A model generated the notes under the pieces. The model did not search any database. It was given only the letters and a program-made list of their open reading frames with translations, and had not been told where the DNA came from. The translations under genes were made by a program, and so were the position numbers. Below, piece by piece: positions 1-8,033 of a stretch of DNA of 43,510 nucleotides. Position 1 is the stretch's first letter, and every line of letters begins with the position of its first letter. This stretch comes from Eubacterium sp. (lineage in GTDB: Bacteria > Bacillota > Clostridia > Lachnospirales > Lachnospiraceae): contig JAFRNE010000009.1 of NCBI GenBank assembly GCA_017430325.1, positions 1 to 43,510 on the forward strand. Direction: 5' to 3'.

Positions 1-939
1 ATAATAAGAGTTATCATCACCTTTATAGATGATGGATTCTTTTTTGTCACGCTTCATTTTTCCTTGTTTTATCAGTTCTATTTTTTCTTTACGAATTCGC
101 TCCAGAAGAATAGAAGCAGGCTCATCATTTGGATTCTGTGGTACAAGTTTACCGCGAATAGCAAGGTCTAAAATCTTTGCCTTAGTAATATTTGTGATAT
201 CTGATAATGAATCCTTGTCATGTTCAATCTTATCAACCTCACTAATCATTTCCTGAAATTTTAAAATAATTCTCTCTTGTTCAGCTATTGGTGGAACAGG
301 AATAATAAGTGGAAGGATTCCTTTCCCGGACACTACTGGCTGTGCTGTTGAAACAGATGTCTTTCCTAAATCTAAAAATCGTAGTATTTCTGCAAAGAAA
401 TCTTGAATAAATACAGGTGTTTTTACTGAAACTATTAAAGCATTATCTGTTATCCACGATTTCTCAGATGTAAGATGTATACTTCCACAATAGAAACCAA
501 CACGCCCAATAATTATAGTGTTAGAATATACATTATAATCATCATAATATCCATTTATACCATTTCCACCATATACAGGATATTTACCCTCTTCTTCTAA
601 TTGTCTGACTTTAATCGATTTCCCAGAATTTAATGAAATGATGGTTTGAAGTCTAGAGAATTCCCATCCTTCCGGCACATCAAACGGTATCTCATCCTCA
701 ATACATTTCACCGTTCCATCTTGGAACTTCTCATAATGTAAATTATCCTCACCTTTGAAGATAATGGTATCGTTCTTTATATCCTTTGCTTTCAGCTTTC
801 CATCCTTAACCATCTGCTGTTTCTCAGCTCTGATTCTCTCTAAGAGAACTGAAGCCGGTTCATCATTTGGATCCTGTGGAACAAGCTTTCCTCTGATAGC
901 CAGATCTAATATTTTTTGTCTTAGTTTCTTTGTATCCAT
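1..939 (-). CDS. hsdS: Type I restriction enzyme specificity subunit HsdS (partial, C-terminus beyond left edge)
   Basis: HsdS selects the DNA target sequence of a type I restriction-modification complex. The frame is open from an ATG at 939 to base 1, giving about 313 residues, so the gene is cut by the window edge. It shows the classic layout: an N-terminal conserved repeat at about residues 7-36 (core KILDLAIRGKLVPQ, then NDEPAS and LLERIR), a first target-recognition domain starting at about residue 80 (WEFSRL, later YPVYGGNGI), the region end IPVPPIAEQERI, and a second copy of the conserved repeat at about 253-285. The second recognition domain is missing from the window. The start follows the hsdM stop by 6 bp, with GAGGA upstream. 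Family identity is clear; the recognised sequence cannot be read from this. Confidence 0.93.
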   Translation of the reverse strand, partial: MDTKKLRQKILDLAIRGKLVPQDPNDEPASVLLERIRAEKQQMVKDGKLKAKDIKNDTIIFKGEDNLHYEKFQDGTVKCIEDEIPFDVPEGWEFSRLQTIISLNSGKSIKVRQLEEEGKYPVYGGNGINGYYDDYNVYSNTIIIGRVGFYCGSIHLTSEKSWITDNALIVSVKTPVFIQDFFAEILRFLDLGKTSVSTAQPVVSGKGILPLIIPVPPIAEQERIILKFQEMISEVDKIEHDKDSLSDITNITKAKILDLAIRGKLVPQNPNDEPASILLERIRKEKIELIKQGKMKRDKKESIIYKGDDNSYY

Positions 940-945
940 ACGGTT

Positions 946-2376
946 TTATTCCTCTATATCTCCAATAAGCCTCTTTAACTCTTCGACTGCATTAGTAATA
1001 TTATTCGCTTTCTCTTCTATTTCACCAAGAAGTTCAGCAAGAGACCTGTCATCTACTGCTTCACCGGATCTGATCCAGGTAATATCCAAACTCGTCTTAT
1101 CTCTATCATGGATTTCATCATATGTATACTTTCTCCAACGACCATCAGGATTATCTTCAGACCATGTTTCTTTACGATCTTTCATATGTCCTGCACAATA
1201 ACAATCTATAAATTCATCAAAGTGTGCCTTTGTAAGAGGATTTGTCTTACCAAAGGATGGCATATTTGAACGAAGATCATATATCCATATTTCCTTTGTA
1301 TTATCCTTATCTTTCTTTCCTCTATCAAAGAAAAGAACATTTGTCTTTACTCCCTGAGCATAGAATATTCCCGTAGGTAAACGGAGAATCGTATGAAGAT
1401 TACACTTCTCCATCAAATCTTTACGTATCTTCTCTCCATCATTATCCGCAAATAGGACATTATCCGGAAGAACAACTGCTGCTCTCGCTTTTCCATCTGT
1501 ATTCAGAGAACGATAGATATGCTGTAGGAAATTAAGCTGCTTATTACTTGTCATGAATGTCAGATCATCTCGGCTTGCACGCTCACCACCCTTTTTTGTA
1601 CCAAATGGTGGATTTGTGAGAACTACATCATAATTCTTTAATACTTTTCCCTGATTTGAAAGCGTATCACAAAGATATATTTCGCCTTCAATGTCATGAA
1701 GCATTGCATTCATAAGTGCAAGTCTATGTGTTTCATGAACCAGTTCTGCTCCAGTGAAGGCTTCATATTTTTGAAAATGCTGCTCCGACTCAGAAAGATC
1801 AAATAGATCATCAGTATGATCTTTAACATATCTGTCAGCAGCTATCATAAAACCAAATGTTCCACAAGCCGGATCGTTACATCTTTCCCCCGGCTGTGGA
1901 GCTACAAGTTCTGTCATAACATCAATAAGAACACGTGGTGTAAAATATTGACCTGCACCGGATTTCTTCTCATTAGCATTCTTCTCAAGAAGTCCCTCAT
2001 AAAGATTTCCAAGGCCTTCCTCCTTAGCACTGTACCAGTCAAGATCATCAATACTTGTAATTATTTTTTTAAGGTTAGCAGGTTCATCAATTTTGCTGCT
2101 CGCACCGGAATATATATGCTGTATCTTTCCGCTACCATTCTCTCCAAGTTCCTTAAGCAGTTCGGCATAGTATTTCTTAAGTTCTATTCCGTCCTTGCTG
2201 CTGAGCTGATCCCATCTATATTCTTCCGGAATATTTTTCTCAGCTCCAGTTTCTTTAGCCATCTTAAGAAATAAGATATATGTTAGTTCCGTAACATAAT
2301 CCTGATATGTAATACCATCATCACGAAGAACATTACATAGATTCCAAAGTTTTGCTACTATCTCATTATTTGTCAT
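946..2376 (-). CDS. hsdM: Type I restriction enzyme methylase subunit HsdM
   Basis: HsdM is the N6-adenine methyltransferase of a type I restriction-modification system; it uses S-adenosylmethionine and works with HsdS to protect host DNA. The 476-residue product has the N-terminal helical HsdM domain (residues 1-125), the SAM-binding motif DPACGTFGF near residue 167 and the catalytic motif NPPF near residue 255. GQYFTPR near residue 140 is also typical of the family. The length is normal for compact HsdM proteins. The ATG has TAGGAG about 10 nt upstream. It lies between hsdR (24 bp gap) and hsdS (6 bp gap) and is almost certainly cotranscribed with both. Confidence 0.96.
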   Translation of the reverse strand: MTNNEIVAKLWNLCNVLRDDGITYQDYVTELTYILFLKMAKETGAEKNIPEEYRWDQLSSKDGIELKKYYAELLKELGENGSGKIQHIYSGASSKIDEPANLKKIITSIDDLDWYSAKEEGLGNLYEGLLEKNANEKKSGAGQYFTPRVLIDVMTELVAPQPGERCNDPACGTFGFMIAADRYVKDHTDDLFDLSESEQHFQKYEAFTGAELVHETHRLALMNAMLHDIEGEIYLCDTLSNQGKVLKNYDVVLTNPPFGTKKGGERASRDDLTFMTSNKQLNFLQHIYRSLNTDGKARAAVVLPDNVLFADNDGEKIRKDLMEKCNLHTILRLPTGIFYAQGVKTNVLFFDRGKKDKDNTKEIWIYDLRSNMPSFGKTNPLTKAHFDEFIDCYCAGHMKDRKETWSEDNPDGRWRKYTYDEIHDRDKTSLDITWIRSGEAVDDRSLAELLGEIEEKANNITNAVEELKRLIGDIEE

Positions 2377-2400
2377 TGGTTAATACTCCTACTTATCATT

Positions 2401-5400
2401 TTACGCGTACATCGCATCATTTATTTCTGTTATAAAATCATCAAGCTTGTTTCCGAATGCTTTATTTACTGCATTGAATCCACCCTTATTTGCAAATGCA
2501 GCAGATTCAAATGTCTCTCTGTTAAGAACTGTCTCTTTAAGAAGCTGTGCTTCTATCCTGTCAAGCCATCCAAGCTGTACTTTAGTCAAATCAGGATGTG
2601 TTTTTTTAACTTTGTTTATGGCGTTAGTAATTCTTTCTTCTTTACTGATCAGAGCATCACCTAAACTCTTCTGTCTGATGAAACTTATAATATCAGCTGC
2701 AATGTCCTCATTTGTCATATTTTTCCATGCCGTATTAAGCATAGTTTCACTAAAACCATTACGATCAAGTATCAGTTTAAGCTCTTTCAAGGATTTTCTT
2801 GTAAGATCACGCGGTCTAGTGGCTATAATATTCAATGCAGCTATTTCATTTAGATTATTATCAATAAATGCTCTGAACTCCTGAAGATAATCCTCCGGTT
2901 TTACAGCATCTCCATAACCTCTTTCGTGTGATACAAGTTCATCAGGATCGCTGCTGATGGCTTTACCATGTTCTCTTGGCTGACGTTTAATAAACGCAAA
3001 TGCAGACTTATTATCCTTAATCATTTCCGTAGCTTTATTGGTATCTGTCTCATTGATTTTTTTGATAAACTCATCTACGGTGAAACCTGTCATCTGTTCG
3101 AACTGGTCATTATTTTCATCACTCATGCCAGATTTATTACGACGTATCTTTGCAATAATGACATCTATCTGATTTTTCTTCTGTGCCTCGTTTTCGAGCA
3201 TATCAAAACCATCAACCATTTCTTCAAACGAGGTTGAATTGTTCACTACAACCGGTTTCATATTCGTTACCGGTTCCAATGCATTATATACGCCAACTGC
3301 ATCATATATTTCAAAATGAGTTTTTCCAATATCCTCACAAAGTCTTGTTGCTCTACCAAGCATCTGTTCAAATAGGATTCTTGACCTTATTCTTCTTAAA
3401 AATACAAGATTTACTATTTCTTCAACATCAATACCTGTAGTTAAAAGATCAACAGTAACAACTATATTGGGATAAGTGTCATTTTTGAACTTTCTGATTA
3501 CTTCATTGATTCTCTTTGCATTACCGTTTTCAATAGAACCTGTAATCTTCATAATTGCTTCTGAACTAACGCCCTGTTCAGAATAGATTTCCTGAAGCAA
3601 TCTTGTAACCATATCTGCATGAACATCATCAACAGCAAATACCAAGGTCTTGCCTTTCTCGTTCGGATCTATATCATTTGCAATTTCTGTAAGCACAGTC
3701 CTATTGAAATTCTCAGTAACAACCTCTTTATTGAACTTATCAACTTCAAATGTAAGATCATCATCCAATTCCTCAGAATTAAGAATCTGTTTTGTAACAG
3801 GATCATAAATAGGAATTGTTGAACCCGCCGCAAAGGTAATGCCTTCTTCACTTAGTTTTGTTTTTATAATATGTGGAGCATCATGGTCTACAAGATAACC
3901 ATCTATAACAGCTGTCCTGTAATCATATGTATATACAGGTGCTCCAAATATCTCTGTGGTCTGAAGCGCCGGAGTCGCCGTTAAAGCAATCTTAATAGCA
4001 TCAAAATAATCAATAACTGCACGATACTTACTTCTATAATCATCCTGATCGCGGTACAACAGCTCTTCATCTGCCATTTCCTTGTCAAGGATGTATCCGC
4101 GGTGTGCCTCATCGACGATAAGGAGATCGTAATCCGTCGACCCCATTCTAACGTCTGAATCATCGTATAGTATTCTTTTAACAAGACTTTGAACTGTACA
4201 AATGTGAACCTTAGTATCCTTATCAAATTCCCTATCTTTGAGCTCTTTCACATCATAAATCTGGTTCAGGGTGAGAAGATCCTTTAATTTGACCTCTTTA
4301 AATGTATCCATCGTCTGTTCACCAAGAGCATTTCTGTCAACAAGATAAAGAATTCTTTTAAACCTTTTTGCCATAAGGAACCTATAAACCATTCCAAGAA
4401 CAGTTCTGGTTTTACCGGTACCTGTAGCCATAGCTAAAAGAACATTTCTCTTGTGATCATTGATGATCGCATTTTCAGCAGCTTTGATAGCATCAATCTG
4501 ATAATAACGCAGATTTAATCCATCCGGATTTTCAAGATCTTCATATCCCGTTTCAGTAAGTTTTTTATTTGCTTCATCAATATCCTTCTTAAGATCCTGT
4601 ATCATTTCCTCCGGACGCGGCCATGCAGCTACAGCTGTTGGCACGTTGAATTCACTTCTTGTATCCAGTCCCCAGATTCCTGACTTTTCCTTATACTGTT
4701 CCAGATATGGTCTTCCATTTGTTGCAAAGACAAACGGCACAAGGTAGTCATAGTATTTTTTCAGTACATATTTATGATCCTTCTTTTTTATATTCTTTGC
4801 ATAATCCTTAGCCTGAACGTTGAGTGCTCCAAATACATCCGTGTCAATCTTTTTTGCTTCTATAACAGCAACCATTGTTTCACCAATAAATAATATATAG
4901 TCAGCATATCCGCCATTTCCAAGACTGCTGTCTGTTGGCCATTCAGCAATAGCTCTATATGTGTTTTTTTCAGGCCTCGTTCCTTTAGAATACCTGAGTT
5001 TTTGTGAATCAGCCTCCCATCCGGCTCTCCTGAGCTGTTCGTCTATCAGTTCTCTTGTCTGGGCCTCGGAAAGATGTACATTAAGTGATTTTTCAAATGC
5101 TTTTTTCTTACGATTAGCATCAGGTTTTCCTACCATCCTGATATTATCAAGTTCGACCTCCAAAAGCCTGTATTTTTCTTCAAGATCCGTATTTTCCTTT
5201 TTTAATTCTTCCATCGATACCCTGTAATCAATTGGTTCGATATAAGTCTGCGGTTCAAAAGAATAATCACCATACGTCTGCATAAACCATACAGCCAACG
5301 TATAGGTCAAATACAGATTATCCTTTGCTCTTCTCAGATCGTCATCCCCGGAATGTGCTGCATCATTACGCATTATTCTGATAACATATAACGAATCATT

Positions 5401-5637
5401 TATATCATTTGGAAGAAGATCATTTTGTCGCAATAGTTTTATACGATTAGCGTGTGTATTATCAAATCTCGGTTCTTCTATACCATCATAAGCAAGCATA
5501 TATTTAACAAGTCTTTCAGCCAGCATACCCTGCTTTATCATTGATGTATTAGGGTCGCTATAAACATAGTTTTCCGCAAGTTCACCGGTATTGGCCAAAT
5601 CTTCCCATCTGGATTTTAAAAACTCAAAATTGCCCAC
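2401..5637 (-). CDS. hsdR: Type I restriction enzyme endonuclease subunit HsdR
   Basis: HsdR is the ATP-dependent translocase and nuclease of the type I complex; it cuts unmethylated DNA far from the recognition site. The 1078-residue protein has an N-terminal DUF4145-like helical segment (residues 1-150, with RNDAAHSG), a coiled stretch, a nuclease domain with the EAKK signature near residue 260, then a superfamily 2 helicase: GTGKT near 405, DEAH near 508 and TATPA shortly after. A helicase C domain (GIDVEEIVNLV, GRATRL) and a helical C-terminus follow. The start is a GTG at 5637 with AAGGAG upstream. It is the first gene of the hsdRMS operon. All the motifs needed for activity appear intact. 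Confidence 0.96.
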   Translation of the reverse strand: MGNFEFLKSRWEDLANTGELAENYVYSDPNTSMIKQGMLAERLVKYMLAYDGIEEPRFDNTHANRIKLLRQNDLLPNDINDSLYVIRIMRNDAAHSGDDDLRRAKDNLYLTYTLAVWFMQTYGDYSFEPQTYIEPIDYRVSMEELKKENTDLEEKYRLLEVELDNIRMVGKPDANRKKKAFEKSLNVHLSEAQTRELIDEQLRRAGWEADSQKLRYSKGTRPEKNTYRAIAEWPTDSSLGNGGYADYILFIGETMVAVIEAKKIDTDVFGALNVQAKDYAKNIKKKDHKYVLKKYYDYLVPFVFATNGRPYLEQYKEKSGIWGLDTRSEFNVPTAVAAWPRPEEMIQDLKKDIDEANKKLTETGYEDLENPDGLNLRYYQIDAIKAAENAIINDHKRNVLLAMATGTGKTRTVLGMVYRFLMAKRFKRILYLVDRNALGEQTMDTFKEVKLKDLLTLNQIYDVKELKDREFDKDTKVHICTVQSLVKRILYDDSDVRMGSTDYDLLIVDEAHRGYILDKEMADEELLYRDQDDYRSKYRAVIDYFDAIKIALTATPALQTTEIFGAPVYTYDYRTAVIDGYLVDHDAPHIIKTKLSEEGITFAAGSTIPIYDPVTKQILNSEELDDDLTFEVDKFNKEVVTENFNRTVLTEIANDIDPNEKGKTLVFAVDDVHADMVTRLLQEIYSEQGVSSEAIMKITGSIENGNAKRINEVIRKFKNDTYPNIVVTVDLLTTGIDVEEIVNLVFLRRIRSRILFEQMLGRATRLCEDIGKTHFEIYDAVGVYNALEPVTNMKPVVVNNSTSFEEMVDGFDMLENEAQKKNQIDVIIAKIRRNKSGMSDENNDQFEQMTGFTVDEFIKKINETDTNKATEMIKDNKSAFAFIKRQPREHGKAISSDPDELVSHERGYGDAVKPEDYLQEFRAFIDNNLNEIAALNIIATRPRDLTRKSLKELKLILDRNGFSETMLNTAWKNMTNEDIAADIISFIRQKSLGDALISKEERITNAINKVKKTHPDLTKVQLGWLDRIEAQLLKETVLNRETFESAAFANKGGFNAVNKAFGNKLDDFITEINDAMYA

Positions 5638-5654
5638 CGTATCACTCCTTCCAT

Positions 5655-5718
5655 ATAATAAGTATTATGAGAAGTTCCATTCAACAATATATCATAAATT
5701 CTTACATTCATAAAGCAA
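5655..5718 (-). promoter_or_regulatory. Putative hsdRMS promoter region
   Basis: Upstream of hsdR two sigma-A-like pairs can be read on the minus strand: TTGCTT (5718-5713) and TATGAT (5696-5691) with 16 bp between, and TTGAAT (5684-5679) and TATTAT (5660-5655) with 18 bp between. Either could drive hsdRMS. The assignment is by eye only. Confidence 0.4.
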
Positions 5719-5726
5719 TTATACAT

Positions 5727-5759
5727 TAAAAAAAGCCATGTCATTCACATACATGGCTC
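5727..5759 (-). terminator. Rho-independent terminator after tadA
   Basis: The stem GCCATGT/ACATGGC has a 9-nt loop and is followed on the minus strand by a run of seven T. It sits 22 bp past the tadA stop, so it probably ends the operon that runs from the GGDEF gene to tadA. Confidence 0.8.
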
Positions 5760-5781
5760 ATTTTATGGTATTCAAATACAG

Positions 5782-6276
5782 CTATTTATTCTCTTCGTTA
5801 GCGTCATTTTTTTTACTATGTCTCAGTCTGGCAAAAAAGCTGCTCAGCATCTTCGAGCATTCCTCTTCGCATACACCTCTCGTTACATCCACCTGATGAT
5901 TGAACTGCTTCATATCCAGAAGATTGATGATTGAGCCGGCACATCCGGCCTTCGGATTCATACAGCCGATCACGACCTCCGGTATCCTGGCCTGAACTAT
6001 AGCTCCGGCACACATCTGGCATGGCTCCAGTGTGACATACATCCTGCAGCCCTCAAGCCGCCAGTCGCCGATAACCTTTCCGGCCCTCTTCATCGCAAGA
6101 AGCTCAGCGTGGGCAAGGGTGGACTTATCCTTATTTCTCCTGTTATAGCCTCGTCCGATAACCTTCCCTTCAAATACGATCACGCATCCTATGGGAACAT
6201 CACCGTTCTCCTCGGCCTTCCTCGCGAGCCTCATGGCCTCGTGCATATATTTTTCATCATCCGTTAATTTCTTCAT
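5782..6276 (-). CDS. tadA: tRNA-specific adenosine deaminase TadA
   Basis: TadA deaminates adenosine 34 of tRNA-Arg(ACG) to inosine, which lets one tRNA read CGU, CGC and CGA. The 164-residue protein carries the zinc deaminase signature: HAE at residues 56-58 (zinc ligand and proton shuttle) and PCQMC with cysteines 86 and 89. The substrate-specificity context CAGAIV and the length fit bacterial TadA. The chosen start has a poor ribosome binding site but gives the N-terminal helix expected for the family. It lies 46 bp after rsmA and before a clear terminator, and is probably the last gene of the operon. Confidence 0.95.
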   Translation of the reverse strand: MKKLTDDEKYMHEAMRLARKAEENGDVPIGCVIVFEGKVIGRGYNRRNKDKSTLAHAELLAMKRAGKVIGDWRLEGCRMYVTLEPCQMCAGAIVQARIPEVVIGCMNPKAGCAGSIINLLDMKQFNHQVDVTRGVCEEECSKMLSSFFARLRHSKKNDANEENK

Positions 6277-6322
6277 ATCAATTTAACCATGCATACATCC
6301 AATGCATAATATTTTTTACCCA

Positions 6323-7219
6323 TCATTCACATGCATCATACAATATATCCGCCAGCTGTGCGAATTCCGCAAGGCTGAGTCTCTCACCACGGATATTTTC
6401 ATCAAGCCCCATCGATATAAGAGCCTCTCCGACAGCTTCTTTCGTGATGCCCGGAAGACCTGCATTTGAAATACCATTCTTCAGAGTCTTTCTTCTCTGC
6501 TCAAAGGAAGCGTGGATCAGGCGGAACATCAGAGCTTCATCCTTAACCTCAACCGGTGCTTTGTCATGCTTTGTAAGTCTTATGACCGCAGAGCCTACAC
6601 CCGGTCTCGGGATAAAACAGTTTGGCGGAACATTTGCGGCTATATAGGTTTCAGAATAATACTGAACCGCCAGCGAAAGCGCACCGTAATCCTTGCCGCC
6701 CGGAGCCGCATTCATTCTGTCGGCAACCTCCTTCTGAACCATGACCGTTATGCTTTCAGCCGGAACATGCTTCTCGAAAAGTCCCATGATGATCGGCGTA
6801 GTTATATAATACGGCAGGTTTGCAACAACCTTTACCGCCTTATAGTCAAAGCCTTTCTTCTCCTTTACCTCGTTGACCAGCTCTTCAATATCACACTTCA
6901 GGATATCATTATTTATCACAGTCACATTGTCATAAGGCGCAAGAGTTTCTGCCAGGATCGGCAGAAGCTTCGTATCTATCTCCACTGCGATCACCTGTCC
7001 TGCGCTCTCGGCAAGATACTGCGTGAGGGTTCCCATGCCGGGACCTATCTCGACAACAATATCATCCTTGGTGATATCCGCTGCCTTGATTATCTTATTT
7101 ATCACGTGATCGTCTATCAGGAAATTCTGTCCGAATTTCTTCTGAAAACTGAAGCCGTATTTTTTTATCGCAGCTATCGTAACCTGCGGGTTACTGAGCT
7201 TTTCATTATCTGGGATCAT
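6323..7219 (-). CDS. rsmA: 16S rRNA (adenine1518-N6/adenine1519-N6)-dimethyltransferase RsmA (KsgA)
   Basis: RsmA dimethylates two adjacent adenines in the 3' end loop of 16S rRNA, a late step and checkpoint in small-subunit assembly; its loss gives kasugamycin resistance. The 298-residue protein has the family opening KKFGQNFL at about residues 28-35, the SAM-binding motif EIGPGMGTL near 57-65, and the catalytic NLPYY motif. The C-terminal helical domain contains the usual RRKTLKN. The Erm resistance methylases are a related alternative, but the length and the FGQNFL opening favour RsmA. It follows tatD by 15 bp, a pairing common in Firmicutes. Confidence 0.96.
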   Translation of the reverse strand: MIPDNEKLSNPQVTIAAIKKYGFSFQKKFGQNFLIDDHVINKIIKAADITKDDIVVEIGPGMGTLTQYLAESAGQVIAVEIDTKLLPILAETLAPYDNVTVINNDILKCDIEELVNEVKEKKGFDYKAVKVVANLPYYITTPIIMGLFEKHVPAESITVMVQKEVADRMNAAPGGKDYGALSLAVQYYSETYIAANVPPNCFIPRPGVGSAVIRLTKHDKAPVEVKDEALMFRLIHASFEQRRKTLKNGISNAGLPGITKEAVGEALISMGLDENIRGERLSLAEFAQLADILYDACE

Positions 7220-7234
7220 TTTCTTTTCTCTTTC

Positions 7235-8017
7235 TTATAGTTTGTACATCTTCACCGCGTTCTCATAGGTGATCTCGGCAGCCTCCTCCGGCGTAATACC
7301 CTTTATCTCGGCAAGCTTCGCCACAACGTATCTGAGGTTTGCAGAATTATTTCTCTTTCCTCTGTTTGGCTCAGGCGAAAGATATGGGCTGTCGGTCTCG
7401 ATAACTATCCTGTCAAGAGGCACTGCCTCAACCGTCTCCACAAGCTTCCTGCCGTTCTTAAAGGTTATCACACCACCGACCCCAATGTAAAATCCAAGTT
7501 TCAAAACTCTTTCTGCAAGCTCCTTCGAATACGAATAGCAGTGCATGACGCCACCGATCTCACCGGCCTTCTCTTCTTCAAGTATGGTCATGGTATCATT
7601 TGCCGCATCTCTTGAATGTATTACCACCGGGAGTCCAAGCTCTCTGGCAAGTCCCAACTGGCGTCTGAACCATTTCTGCTGTACATCCTTACCCGGCTCA
7701 GGCCAGTGATAATCGAGTCCTATCTCGCCTATCGCAACGATTTTTTTATTTGCTGCTGCAAGGCCTCTCAGCTCCTCGATATCAGCCTCTGTCATATCCC
7801 CCGAATCACTCGGGTGCACGCCCACTGCCCCATAAAAAAAGTCATACTCACGGGTCAGCTTATCCGTCGTCCGTGAGGTAGACATATTTGAGCCTATATT
7901 TACTACCCTATCAATACCAAAGGACTGCAGTCTTTCAATAACGGCAGTCCTGTCAGCATCAAATGCTTCATCATCATAATGCGCATGTGTTTCAAATATT
8001 TTCATCTTTCTCTCCAT
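7235..8017 (-). CDS. TatD-family metal-dependent hydrolase
   Basis: TatD proteins are cytoplasmic TIM-barrel hydrolases, some with 3'-5' DNase activity; the cellular role of the YabD/YcfH branch is not settled. The 260-residue protein begins with the metal-binding HAHYDD motif, and contains GEIGLDYHW, VIHSRDA, MHCYSYS and ETDSPYLSPEP, which carry the other family metal ligands. A second ATG four codons in (8005) also has a plausible GGAG site, so the start may be 8005. The gene starts 16 bp after the GGDEF gene and is followed by rsmA. Confidence is high for the family and low for a substrate. Confidence 0.93.
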   Translation of the reverse strand: MERKMKIFETHAHYDDEAFDADRTAVIERLQSFGIDRVVNIGSNMSTSRTTDKLTREYDFFYGAVGVHPSDSGDMTEADIEELRGLAAANKKIVAIGEIGLDYHWPEPGKDVQQKWFRRQLGLARELGLPVVIHSRDAANDTMTILEEEKAGEIGGVMHCYSYSKELAERVLKLGFYIGVGGVITFKNGRKLVETVEAVPLDRIVIETDSPYLSPEPNRGKRNNSANLRYVVAKLAEIKGITPEEAAEITYENAVKMYKL

Positions 8018-8033
8018 CGCAGCCTTCTTTTTG

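Noticed and set aside
6323..7219. Erm-type macrolide resistance methylase
   Set aside because: Length, the FGQNFL opening and the tatD-rsmA order fit housekeeping RsmA.
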